64,000 nt of DNA from Microbacterium yannicii (GTDB lineage Bacteria; Actinomycetota; Actinomycetes; Actinomycetales; Microbacteriaceae): positions 1 to 64,000 of the forward strand of contig NZ_JAMXMB010000032.1 of the NCBI RefSeq assembly GCF_024055635.1, given 5' to 3'. Within the stretch, counting starts at the first letter, position 1; every line of letters begins with the position of its first letter. This document shows, one piece after another, positions 45,271 to 53,542 of the stretch. The translations under genes and the position numbers were made by a program. Below the pieces are notes generated by a model. It was given only the letters and a program-made list of their open reading frames with translations, had not been told where the DNA came from and did not search any database.

Positions 45271-46215
45271 TCAGGCGATCGGCTCGGCCGCTTCGCGGGC
45301 CGCGCGAGCGGAGGAGCGCACCGCGCCGATGCTCGCGGCGATGACGAGGGCGATGCCGGCGATCTCGAGCCACGTCATATGTTGCCCCAGGAATATGAAG
45401 CCGGCGAGGGCCGCTGTGGCCGGGGCGAGGCTCATCAGGATCGCGAAGACGGCAGCCGGCAGTCGACGGAGAGCCACCAGCTCGAGGGCGTAGGGGATGG
45501 TCGACGAGAGGATCGCCACCGAGGCCCCGAGCGCGACGATCTCGAGGCGCAGGAGGGAGGCTCCGGCATCCGCGATGCCGAAGGGAAGCGCGATGATCGC
45601 ACCGACCGTCATCGCCAGCGCCAGGCCGTCGAGCTTCGGGAACGCCCGGCCCACCCGCGCCGACGCCAGGATGTAGAACGCCCAGCTGGCCGCGGCGCCG
45701 AGCGCGAAGAGCACGCCGAGCGGATCGAGGCGGTCCCACCCGCCCCCGCCGAGTGCCAGCACGCCCGCCAGAGCGACCACCGCCCAGAGCCACGCCGACG
45801 CACGGCGGGCAGCGACGATGGACAGCACGAGCGGTCCGAGCACCTCGATGGTCACCGTCACGCCGAGCGGCAAGCGCTCCAGGGCGAGATAGAACAGGCC
45901 GTTCATCAGCGCGAGCACGAGGCCGAACAGCGCCACCGCGGTCCAGTCGGCGCGGGAGTGTCCACGCACGCGCGGCCGCGCGATCAGCAGCAGCACGATC
46001 GCCGAGAACACCAGCCGCAGCATCACCATGCCGAGCGGGCCCACCTCGGGGAACAGCAGCACCGCGATCGAGGCGCCGACCTCCTGGCACGCCAGGCCGG
46101 CGATGACCAGCGTGATCGCGGGCGTGCTGCCCGGTGCGCCGGCCCGGCTCGCCGCTGCGTTCCCTGTCCCGCCCGAGCCTGCTCCGACCGTCACTGCGGC
46201 GCGGGCGGCGTGCAC
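45271..46215 (-). CDS. EamA/DMT-family transporter (RhtA-like)
   Basis: 314 aa with ten hydrophobic helices in two EamA repeats (ASIAVLLFPEVGPLGMVMLRLVFSAIVLLL; WAFYILASARVGRAF ... STIPYALELVALRRLPAAVFAILMSLAPATAALAGFIFLGQ). It resembles RhtA-type amino-acid exporters, though the substrate is unproven. The GTG start lies 25 bp inside the end of the preceding lipoprotein gene, so the two are co-transcribed; a later start is possible. Confidence 0.88.
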   Translation of the reverse strand: MHAARAAVTVGAGSGGTGNAAASRAGAPGSTPAITLVIAGLACQEVGASIAVLLFPEVGPLGMVMLRLVFSAIVLLLIARPRVRGHSRADWTAVALFGLVLALMNGLFYLALERLPLGVTVTIEVLGPLVLSIVAARRASAWLWAVVALAGVLALGGGGWDRLDPLGVLFALGAAASWAFYILASARVGRAFPKLDGLALAMTVGAIIALPFGIADAGASLLRLEIVALGASVAILSSTIPYALELVALRRLPAAVFAILMSLAPATAALAGFIFLGQHMTWLEIAGIALVIAASIGAVRSSARAAREAAEPIA

Positions 46216-47459
46216 ACGGCCGCGCCGGCGATGGCGTCGTGGTACTGCTCCGGCGTCCAGGGCAGTCCGGCTTCGGGCACCGTCTCACCGGCCGCCGCGG
46301 GTGCCTTCGACGCGATCGCGGCGAGCTCCCATGCGAGGTACTCGCCCACCGCGCCGTCGGCGGCGGAGTTGTTGAGCACGACGGCGACCGCCAGGCCGGT
46401 CTCCGGATCGGCGAAGGCGGCGGTGATGTACCCAGGCACCTTGCCCGCCTGCCCGACGAGGGAACCCGCGAGGAGCGCACCGCCGCCGGCGGTGTACCAC
46501 GAGGGTCCATCGGCGGCGACGGCGACGGGAGCGGCGAAGCGGTCGTCGTCCGGAACGAGCGCGCCCGAGGCGAGCGCCTGGACATAGCGGCCGAGGTCTT
46601 CGATGTCGGTGACGGCGCCGGCGTCCGTGAAGCCGCTGCTCGACGACGCCGCGGTGAGGTCGATCGGAGCAGCGCAGTCGAGCGCTCCCTCGGCGTTGTT
46701 GACCGACTGCCCGCCCTTCAGCACGCCCTCGGTGGGAAGGTCGCCGAGAGCGGTCGCGTCCAGGCTCAGGGGATCGGCGACGTATGTCTGGATGAGGTCC
46801 GCCGCGGACATGTCGGTGGCGCGCTCCAGCGCGAGACCCAGCAGCACGTAGCCGGAATCGGAATCGCGGTAGGCCAGGCCCGGCGCCGCCGAGCGCGGCT
46901 GACCGAGCCCGAAGCTCGCGAGGTAGCGCGGATCCCAGTCGCGCGCCGGATTGGTGATCCACGACGAGTACAGCTGGCCCGCGTACGAGCCGATGCCCGA
47001 CGTGCCGTCGCAGAGCTCGAGCAGGGTGACGTCGGCGAGGTCGGGGACCCCCGAGACGTAGTCCGTGACGCTGTCGTCGAGGTCGACCTTGCCCTGCGCG
47101 GCGACCTTGAACAGCACATCGCAGGTCATCGCCCGGGTCATCTTGCCCGCACGGAACGTCAGGTCTGCGGTCACGTCTCCGCCGCCGTCAGGCCGCTGCG
47201 TGCCGAGACCGGCGACCCAGCTTCCGCTCCACGGGGCCCAGACGCCCACGATGGCCCCGGACGACCCCGTGGTGCCCATCGCGTGGGTGACGGCATCCGT
47301 CAATCGCTGGACCGTCTCATCGGGAAGGGATGCCGCGGCCTGGGGTGGCAGGTCGGGGTCGACCTCGCCGCCGAACGAGCACCCTGCGAGCAGAAGAGCG
47401 GACGCGACGGCACCGGCGATGACCGCGATGGCGCGGCGACGTGTAGACCGGGTCCGCAT
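46191..47459 (-). CDS. DD-peptidase/beta-lactamase-like lipoprotein, catalytic motifs lost
   Basis: 422 aa. Signal peptide with lipobox LLAGC near residue 24. The fold resembles class C beta-lactamase/DD-carboxypeptidase proteins (LDDSVTDYVSGVPDLADVTLLELCDGTSGI, YVLLGLALERATDMSAADLIQTYVADPL). Active-site motifs are not conserved: where relatives have FRxGSVTK the sequence is FRAGKMTR, the YxN position reads DSD in YRDSDSGYVLLG, and the HxG/KTG region reads GQAGKVPGY. It is therefore probably a non-catalytic, perhaps peptidoglycan- or ligand-binding protein. ATG 47459; GTG 47465 is also possible. Confidence 0.85.
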   Translation of the reverse strand: MRTRSTRRRAIAVIAGAVASALLLAGCSFGGEVDPDLPPQAAASLPDETVQRLTDAVTHAMGTTGSSGAIVGVWAPWSGSWVAGLGTQRPDGGGDVTADLTFRAGKMTRAMTCDVLFKVAAQGKVDLDDSVTDYVSGVPDLADVTLLELCDGTSGIGSYAGQLYSSWITNPARDWDPRYLASFGLGQPRSAAPGLAYRDSDSGYVLLGLALERATDMSAADLIQTYVADPLSLDATALGDLPTEGVLKGGQSVNNAEGALDCAAPIDLTAASSSSGFTDAGAVTDIEDLGRYVQALASGALVPDDDRFAAPVAVAADGPSWYTAGGGALLAGSLVGQAGKVPGYITAAFADPETGLAVAVVLNNSAADGAVGEYLAWELAAIASKAPAAAGETVPEAGLPWTPEQYHDAIAGAAVCTPPAPQ

Positions 47460-47527
47460 TCTCACCCCCCGACGATCGTGCAATGCATTCAAACACACCC
47501 CGGTGCCTTGCCGTGAACGGCGATCCG

Positions 47528-47533
47528 TAGGCT
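47528..47533 (+). promoter_or_regulatory. -10 box of the DUF2470 gene, leaderless
   Basis: TAGGCT lies 6 bases before the ATG at 47540. Confidence 0.55.
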
Positions 47534-47539
47534 GAGAGC

Positions 47540-47866
47540 ATGACGCACCTCTTCGACGACGATGCCCTGACGGGCGTGCTCGGCCACATGAACGGCGACC
47601 ATGGTGATGACAATCTTCTGATCGCACGTGCTTTCGCCGCAGATGCGGGCATCGAGGACGGCGAGATCACCGCCTCGATCATGACGGGGTTCGACGGCGA
47701 TGGCGGCGTCTGGCAGGCGACGCTCGCCGATGGTTCCACGGCCGAGGTCGCCGTCCCCTGGCCGGCCGGTCCGATCTCGGAGCGTCGCGAGGTGCGCCGC
47801 GAGATCGTCGCACTGTACGACGAGGCGTGCCGGCGACTCGACCTCGAACCGCGACCGCACGCCTAG
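47540..47866 (+). CDS. DUF2470 protein, heme-utilisation associated
   Basis: 108 aa. VLGHMNGDHGDDNLLIARAFA carries the HMNxDH motif of DUF2470, a domain that accompanies HugZ-type and other heme-degrading proteins. The heme oxygenase gene lies 61 bp downstream on the same strand, which supports a shared role in iron recovery from heme. It has its own promoter-like box. Confidence 0.88.
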   Translation: MTHLFDDDALTGVLGHMNGDHGDDNLLIARAFAADAGIEDGEITASIMTGFDGDGGVWQATLADGSTAEVAVPWPAGPISERREVRREIVALYDEACRRLDLEPRPHA

Positions 47867-47893
47867 GCCGGCCTCCCCCCGAAAAGTCGGTAG

Positions 47894-47921
47894 TTAGGTT
47901 TGCCTTATCTTCAGTTACCAT
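47894..47921 (+). promoter_or_regulatory. Iron box (DtxR/IdeR) and promoter of heme oxygenase
   Basis: TTAGGTTTGCCTTA (47894-47907) fits the TTAGG-N4-CCTAA core of DtxR/IdeR sites with one mismatch in the right half. It overlaps the -35 region (TTAGGT, 47894-47899), 16 bases before TACCAT (47916-47921), which lies 6 bases before the ATG. Iron-loaded repressor should block transcription. Confidence 0.7.
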
Positions 47922-47927
47922 GAAGGT

Positions 47928-48581
47928 ATGAGCGACCCGATTCCGTTCTCCACCGCCCTGCGCGAGCGCTCGAGCAGCTCGCACTCTTCGAGCGAGCACT
48001 CCGGTTTCATGGCCGACCTCATGCGGGGGGAGGGCACGCGCGAGGACTACGTCGCGCTGGTCGCCCAGCACTGGTTCATCTACGAGGCGCTGGAACGCAC
48101 CGCCGGTCAGATGCGCAACGATCCCGTCGCGGCGGTCTTCATCAGCGACAAGCTCACGCGCCTGCCCGCGCTGGAGGCCGACCTCGACTTCCTCGTCGGT
48201 CCCGACTGGCGCGAGCGGATCGAGCCGCTGCCCACGACGCAGCGCTACGTCGATCGCATCGACGAGGTCGGCGCGACCTGGGCGGGCGGCTTCGTGGCCC
48301 ACCACTACACCCGCTACCTGGGCGACCTGTCCGGCGGCCAGTTCATCGGCCGGCTGATGGCCCGCCGCTTCGGGTTCGACACGAACGGCATCGGCTTCTA
48401 CCTCTTCGACGACATCGCCGACCCGAAGGCCTTCAAGGACGTCTACCGCGAGCAGCTCGACGCCGCCCCGTGGGATGCCGCGGAGCAGGAGCGCGTGATC
48501 GACGAGGTGCTCCTCGCCTACCGCTTCAACACCGACCTCTTCGACGACCTCGCCCACGCGAAGGCCGCCCAGGTGGCCTGA
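47928..48581 (+). CDS. hmuO: Heme oxygenase, HmuO type
   Basis: 217 aa. It opens heme to biliverdin, CO and Fe2+. The proximal-His region SSSSHSSSEHSGFMADLM near the N-terminus and distal-helix signature RYLGDLSGGQFIGRLMARRFG are present; length matches Corynebacterium HmuO. The upstream IdeR-type box indicates induction under iron starvation. The likely leaderless mRNA begins at the ATG. Confidence 0.96.
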   Translation: MSDPIPFSTALRERSSSSHSSSEHSGFMADLMRGEGTREDYVALVAQHWFIYEALERTAGQMRNDPVAAVFISDKLTRLPALEADLDFLVGPDWRERIEPLPTTQRYVDRIDEVGATWAGGFVAHHYTRYLGDLSGGQFIGRLMARRFGFDTNGIGFYLFDDIADPKAFKDVYREQLDAAPWDAAEQERVIDEVLLAYRFNTDLFDDLAHAKAAQVA

Positions 48582-48612
48582 CCGCCGAAAAAGCGCGCCG
48601 CGACCGAGATCG

Positions 48613-49995
48613 TCAGGATGCCGCGGACCCGCGGACGGCGGACGACATGAAACGCCGCACGTCGGGGTCGACCTGGATGTCGCGCGGTCGCAGGGGGCGC
48701 GAGAGGTACAGCCCGTCGAGCGAGGTCAGCCGCGACAGCGCCACGTACGTCTGGCCGGGCGCGAAGGCCCCCGATCCCAGGTCGATGATCGCCCGGTCGT
48801 AGGTCTTGCCCTGCGACTTGTGGATCGTCACCGCCCACGCCAATCGCAGTGGGAACTGCGTGAACTCCGCCACGATGTCGCGCGTGAGCGTCTTGGAGCC
48901 GGGGTTGTACGAGTAGCGGTACTTCTCCCAGACCGACGGCTCGACGTCGAACTCCTCGCCCTCGACGTCGACGCGCACCGTCTCGCCGGCGATGCGCGTG
49001 ACCGTGCCGATCGTGCCGTTGACCCAGCGCGGCGGCTCGCCGAACGAGCCGGTGTCGTTGCGCAGGAACATGACCTGGGCGCCGACCTTCAGCTTGAGCT
49101 CGAGATCGGCGGGGTACGCGGCATCCCCTCGTCCGAAGTCGCCGCTCACCTCTGCCATCGCCGTCTGCTCGCGACCGACCAGCTCGGCGAGGTGCCGCCG
49201 GTTGATGTTGTTGACGATGTCGTTGCGCGTCGCCAGCGTGATGATGGGGTGTTCGCCGTCCACGGGGTCGGGCGGGGTGCGGGCGCCCGTGTCGTTGAGC
49301 ACCTGGGCGATGTCGGCCGTGACGTGGCCGTGCCGCACCGCATTGAGCATCGCCTTGAAGGTGGGATCGGACTGCCGGTGGATGTCGACCAGCTCGCGGA
49401 TGTTCAGCTCGGCGCCGTACGAGCCGACGTCGAGGATGCCGTCGGTCGCCGCCTCGCCCACCCAGACCTTGGCGTCGAAGAACCAGAACGAGCGGTAGTG
49501 GTCACGGACGTAACGGAGCTCATCGCCGCGGGGCGGCACGGGCGCCAGCTGGTACGGATCGCCGAACATCACGATCTGCGCGCCGCCGAACGGCTCGGAC
49601 CGCCGGCCTCGCGCCTTGCGCAGCGCGCGGTCGATCGCATCCATGAGGTCGGCGTTGACCATGGAGATCTCGTCGATCACCAGCGTGTCGATGGCGTTGA
49701 GCAGCTTGCGCGTGGCGTCGGACTGGTCCTCGTCGTGCGCGCCGATGATGCCGAGCGGCAGCTTGAACAGCGAGTGGATCGTCTGCCCCTCGACGTTGAG
49801 CGCGGCGACGCCCGTCGGCGCGCACACGGCGATCTGCTTGCTCGTGTTCCAGGCCAGGTGCTGCAGCAGGGTCGACTTGCCGGTCCCCGCCCGCCCGGTG
49901 ACGAACACGTGCTCGCGGGTGTCTTCGATGAGCCGGAACAGCGCCTCCTGCTCGGCCGACAGCGCGAGGCCGGCAGGGGAAGGCGTTGTGGTCAC
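48613..49995 (-). CDS. PIF1-like DNA helicase (superfamily 1B)
   Basis: 460 aa. Walker A VTGRAGTGKST, Walker B TLVIDEISMVNADLMDAID, motif III MFGDPYQLAPV, KVGAQVMFLRND and the C-terminal AVTIHKSQGKTYDRAIIDLGSGAF/YVALSRLTSLDGLYL are the full PIF1/RecD2-like set. It should unwind DNA 5' to 3'. GTG start with TAGCAT 6 bases upstream. It stands alone between unrelated genes. Confidence 0.94.
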   Translation of the reverse strand: MTTTPSPAGLALSAEQEALFRLIEDTREHVFVTGRAGTGKSTLLQHLAWNTSKQIAVCAPTGVAALNVEGQTIHSLFKLPLGIIGAHDEDQSDATRKLLNAIDTLVIDEISMVNADLMDAIDRALRKARGRRSEPFGGAQIVMFGDPYQLAPVPPRGDELRYVRDHYRSFWFFDAKVWVGEAATDGILDVGSYGAELNIRELVDIHRQSDPTFKAMLNAVRHGHVTADIAQVLNDTGARTPPDPVDGEHPIITLATRNDIVNNINRRHLAELVGREQTAMAEVSGDFGRGDAAYPADLELKLKVGAQVMFLRNDTGSFGEPPRWVNGTIGTVTRIAGETVRVDVEGEEFDVEPSVWEKYRYSYNPGSKTLTRDIVAEFTQFPLRLAWAVTIHKSQGKTYDRAIIDLGSGAFAPGQTYVALSRLTSLDGLYLSRPLRPRDIQVDPDVRRFMSSAVRGSAAS

Positions 49996-50001
49996 CGGTT
50001 C

Positions 50002-50007
50002 ATGCTA
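50002..50007 (-). promoter_or_regulatory. -10 box of the helicase gene, leaderless
   Basis: Minus-strand TAGCAT lies 6 bases before the GTG at 49995. Confidence 0.5.
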
Positions 50008-50093
50008 ACGAGCGGATGCCGCCTCCCGGCCGTCCGCGCCGTGTTCGGTGGAGTGCGCACCGTTGTCCACAGGCGTCTGGGCGCCGATCTCAG

Positions 50094-51023
50094 TCAGCCC
50101 TTGACGGCCCCCGCCATCACGCCGGCCACGAGATGCCGGCCCGCGAGGACGAGGACGAGGAGCAGAGGCAGGGCGACGAGGAACACCCCGGCCATCACGA
50201 GTCCGGTGTCCGATGTGAAGGCGCCGCGCAGCTGGGGCACCACCAGCGGCATCGTCAGCTGCGAGCGCATGACGACGGAGGGCCAGAAGAAGCTGTTCCA
50301 CGAGCCGATGAAGGTGAACAGCGCGAGCGTTGCCGCTGCGGGGCGCGCCGCCGGCAGCGCGATCGACCAGAAGGTGCGGAACATCGAGGCGCCGTCGACC
50401 CGTGCGGCTTCGATGAGCTCGTACGGCAGCGCTTCTTGCAGGTACTGCGTCATCCAGAACACTCCGAAGGCCCCCACGAGTCCGGGGACGATCAGCGCGA
50501 GCAGCGAATCGATCCAGCCGAAGTCGTTCATCATGATGAACAGGGGGATGGTGCCGACCTGCGCGGGGATGATCAGCGTGGCGAGCACCGCGACGTACAG
50601 CGCCTGACGCCCCGGGAACCGCAGCTTCGCGAAGCTGAAGCCTGCCAGCGTGGAGAAGAAGACCACCGAGGCGCTGACGGCTGCGGCGACCAGAAGAGAG
50701 TTCCCGAAGGCCAGCCAGATGCTGAACTGCTCGGAGGCGAAGACCTGGCCGAAGTTCTGCCACAGCGTCGCCGTGGGCAGCCACCGCGGCAGCGTTCCGA
50801 CCGCGCGTGAGATCTCCGTCGTGCTGGACGAGCCGTACATGGCGGCGGCGTAGAGCGGGAACACCGAGAGGACGAAGACGACGGCCAGGATGCCGTAGGT
50901 GACCAGCCCCGGCCGGCGGCCCGTGGAACTGTGCGTTGCGACCGGCCTGCCGCGCGCCGCGCGCTTGGCCGCATACCTCGCCGCTCCGCGGCCGGCGGTG
51001 TTCTCGATGAGTGCCGTGTTCAC
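50094..51023 (-). CDS. Sugar ABC transporter permease (MalG-like)
   Basis: 309 aa with six helices and EAA loop ALPYELIEAARVDGASMFRTFWSIALPAARP; C-terminal GAVKG is typical of CUT1 MalG-type subunits. GTG start overlaps the partner permease stop. Last gene of the GH39 xylosidase operon. No ATPase gene is present in the operon. Confidence 0.94.
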   Translation of the reverse strand: MNTALIENTAGRGAARYAAKRAARGRPVATHSSTGRRPGLVTYGILAVVFVLSVFPLYAAAMYGSSSTTEISRAVGTLPRWLPTATLWQNFGQVFASEQFSIWLAFGNSLLVAAAVSASVVFFSTLAGFSFAKLRFPGRQALYVAVLATLIIPAQVGTIPLFIMMNDFGWIDSLLALIVPGLVGAFGVFWMTQYLQEALPYELIEAARVDGASMFRTFWSIALPAARPAAATLALFTFIGSWNSFFWPSVVMRSQLTMPLVVPQLRGAFTSDTGLVMAGVFLVALPLLLVLVLAGRHLVAGVMAGAVKG

Positions 51024-52099
51024 AGCGGGGTTCCTTCCATCGCGTCGCCGGCGGTTTCGCGTGCGACCGCCGATCGGGTGGGGACGTCATCCGCGGCCCG
51101 GCGGGGCCGGCGGCGGCGAGGACCTCGCGGCGCGGCATCCGACGAAGAGATGCGCCGGGTGAGGGCGAAGTTGAGGAGAGAGATGACCAGGATGATGAAG
51201 GCGAAGATCCACCCCACGGCCGCTGCCTGCCCCAGGCGGTCCTGCCACTGACCGAAGCCGAGGTTGAAGAGGTACAGCATCACGGTGGTCCACTGGTTGT
51301 CGGTGCCGCCTTGACCACCGCCCGTGCCGCCGCCGTCGAACAATCGGGCTTCGTCGAAGATCTCCAGGCCGCCGATCGTCATCGTGAGGATGACGAAGAT
51401 CAGGGTCGGACGGATGCTCGGGATCGTCACCGAGAAGAACTGGCGGGCACGCCCGGCGCCGTCGACGGTGGCCGCCTCGTAGAGATCACGCGGCACCGCC
51501 TGCATCGCCGCCAGCAGGATGAGGGCGTTGTAGCCGGTCCAGCGGAACACCACCATCGAACCGATCGCGATGTGGGACAGGAACCGGTCCTGGAAGAACG
51601 GCGAGCTGCTGTCGGTGAAGAGTCCGAGCGCGTGGAGGTTCGGGACGAGGATGCCGAACTGGCCGAACACCTGGCCGAAGATCATCGACGTCGCGACCGG
51701 CATGACGACGAAGGGGATCAGCACGCTCATCCGCCAGAACGTCCGTGCGCGCAGGTTCTGGTCGAGGATCGCCGCGATGAGCAGCGCGAGGATCAGCTGC
51801 GGGATCGCGCCGAGCAGGAAGATCGAGACGGTGTTCTCCAGCGAGCGCCAGAACAGCGGCTGCTGCAGCACCCACGAGAAGTTGTCGAGGCCGACGAACT
51901 CGCCCATCCCGGCACGCCGGTGCCAGTCGTGGAGCGCGACGACGACGTTGAACAGCAGCGGGAACGCGCCGAACACCGCGAACAGCAGGAAGAACGGCGA
52001 GATGTACAGGTACGGCGAGAGCTTGACGTCCCAACGGGAGAGCCGCTGCCCCCAGCCGAGGCGCCGTACGGGGCGCGGCGGCGCTGAAGTGAGAGCCAT
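51020..52099 (-). CDS. Sugar ABC transporter permease (MalF-like)
   Basis: 359 aa, six helices; EAA loop AVPRDLYEAATVDGAGRARQFFSVTIPSIRP. Start ATG 52099 follows GAAGGAG. A Gly/Gln-rich loop (GGGTGGGQGG) and an Arg-rich cytoplasmic tail (RGPRRRRPRRAA) are unusual additions. Overlaps the next permease gene by 4 bases. Confidence 0.93.
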   Translation of the reverse strand: MALTSAPPRPVRRLGWGQRLSRWDVKLSPYLYISPFFLLFAVFGAFPLLFNVVVALHDWHRRAGMGEFVGLDNFSWVLQQPLFWRSLENTVSIFLLGAIPQLILALLIAAILDQNLRARTFWRMSVLIPFVVMPVATSMIFGQVFGQFGILVPNLHALGLFTDSSSPFFQDRFLSHIAIGSMVVFRWTGYNALILLAAMQAVPRDLYEAATVDGAGRARQFFSVTIPSIRPTLIFVILTMTIGGLEIFDEARLFDGGGTGGGQGGTDNQWTTVMLYLFNLGFGQWQDRLGQAAAVGWIFAFIILVISLLNFALTRRISSSDAAPRGPRRRRPRRAADDVPTRSAVARETAGDAMEGTPL

Positions 52100-52132
52100 C
52101 GTCGGCTCCTTCCGTGTTGATGCCATGTCGGG

Positions 52133-52179
52133 CGATCGCAGCCCGGCCCGTGCGTGTGCGCTGAGCCGGGCTGCGATCG
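52133..52179. other. Hairpin between binding-protein and permease genes
   Basis: Perfect 15-bp arms (CGATCGCAGCCCGGC at 52133-52147, its inverse at 52165-52179) begin 4 bases after the binding-protein stop. The layout mirrors the hairpins at 37011-37125 in the other transport operon. Confidence 0.7.
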
Positions 52180-52183
52180 GGGA

Positions 52184-53503
52184 TCAGTCGGCGGTGTCGA
52201 AGCCGAGGGCGTCGAACTCGCTCACGACCGAGTCCCACGCCTCCTGCGCTGTCGCGCTGCCCGACTCCACGAGCCGGATGCCGTCGGTGACGAGAGTCTG
52301 GATGCCCGCGAAGTTCTCACCGCGGTAGCCGCCCGCTGCGGCATCCCCCGCGGCTGCCGCCAGGTCACCGTAGGTCTGACCCAGGCGCTGCCCGCCGAAG
52401 AACTCGTTCTCGGTCTCGGCGATGTCCGGGCTGGCGATGGCCTCCAGCTGCGAGGGGAACTGTCCGGTGGTGTGGAACCACTGGACGGCCGCCTCGGGGG
52501 AGGTCAGATAGTCGGCGAGCTTGACGGCCCACGCGGTGTTCTCGCCCGTGGCCGGCACCGAGAAGAAGGAGCCGCCCCAGTTTCCTCCCCCATCGGGGAA
52601 GGTGCTCGACACGCGCCAGCCGGGCACGCCGTCGGCGTTCTCGGCGATGATGCCGGCCATCCAGGCGGGGGTGACCACGGTCGCCCACTGGCGGTTCTGG
52701 AAGCCCGCTCCCCAATCAGCGTGGCCGATCGGGATGCCGGCGGAGATGCCGTCCTCCGCCGCCTCGGCGAACATCATGAACAGCTCTTCGATCTGGTCGT
52801 TGTCGGCCATGTCGTACGGCTTGCCCGATTCGGGGTCCTCGAAGGCATCGGGCAGGAGGTTGACCGCGGCCTGGAACGCGCTGGAGAGGGAGTCGATGTA
52901 GTAGTTGTCGGCGGTCGCGACGTACTCGCGGCCCGCGTCGAGGAACGACTGCCACGATGCGGCGTCGCCGCCGATGAACTCACCGAACGAGTCGGCGTCG
53001 GTCGCAACGCCCGCCGCGGCCATCATCTCCTCGTTGTAGGCGACGCCCAGCGGCCCGATGTCGGTGCCGTATCCGGTGATGACGCCGTCGACGGACCCCT
53101 GCGTCACCTTCCAGTCCACCCAGCGATCGGGGATCTCCGGCAGCTCCACCCAGTCCTCGGGAACCGCCATCATCTCGGTCCACCAGTCCAGCTCGATCAG
53201 ATGCACGTCCGACAGGCCGGCGCCGTCGGACGACAGTCCGTTGCGCAGCACCGTCTGCGCGGCGGCCCCGTCGGGGAACGAATCCACGACGACCTCGATC
53301 CCGTACTCGTCCTCGAAGGACGCGAGGAGGTCGGGCGGGAAGTCCATCCACGCCGCGACGGTGAGCTTGTCCGGCTTGTTCTCTTCGGTCGCTTCGCCGG
53401 CGTTGCTGCCGGCTGTGCCGCCTCCCCCGCAGGAGGTGAGAGCGAGGGCGGCCAGGGCGGCCGAGGCGATGACCGCTCCGGCGCGTGTGGTGATCTTCAT
53501 CAT
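52184..53503 (-). CDS. Sugar ABC transporter substrate-binding lipoprotein
   Basis: 439 aa. Signal peptide with lipobox LTSC (Cys25), Gly-rich linker, then SBP type 1 fold: DKLTVAAWMDFPPDLLASFEDEYGIEVVVDSFPDG, GVAYNEEMMAAAG, TSPEAAVQWFHTTGQFPSQLEAI. The neighbouring xylosidase suggests a xylo-oligosaccharide ligand (inference). Confidence 0.94.
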   Translation of the reverse strand: MMKITTRAGAVIASAALAALALTSCGGGGTAGSNAGEATEENKPDKLTVAAWMDFPPDLLASFEDEYGIEVVVDSFPDGAAAQTVLRNGLSSDGAGLSDVHLIELDWWTEMMAVPEDWVELPEIPDRWVDWKVTQGSVDGVITGYGTDIGPLGVAYNEEMMAAAGVATDADSFGEFIGGDAASWQSFLDAGREYVATADNYYIDSLSSAFQAAVNLLPDAFEDPESGKPYDMADNDQIEELFMMFAEAAEDGISAGIPIGHADWGAGFQNRQWATVVTPAWMAGIIAENADGVPGWRVSSTFPDGGGNWGGSFFSVPATGENTAWAVKLADYLTSPEAAVQWFHTTGQFPSQLEAIASPDIAETENEFFGGQRLGQTYGDLAAAAGDAAAGGYRGENFAGIQTLVTDGIRLVESGSATAQEAWDSVVSEFDALGFDTAD

Positions 53504-53542
53504 GGATCCTTTCGTGACGTCGTTGTACGCGGATGTCGTGGG

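Noticed and set aside
47920-47931. Three-codon leader ORF (ATGAAGGTATGA) overlapping the heme oxygenase start
   Set aside because: Its ATG overlaps the -10 box TACCAT, so it would lie upstream of the predicted transcription start.
50063-50071. TTGTCCACA, a match to the actinobacterial DnaA box, as part of an origin
   Set aside because: Only one box, without a cluster, AT-rich unwinding element or dnaA/dnaN nearby.
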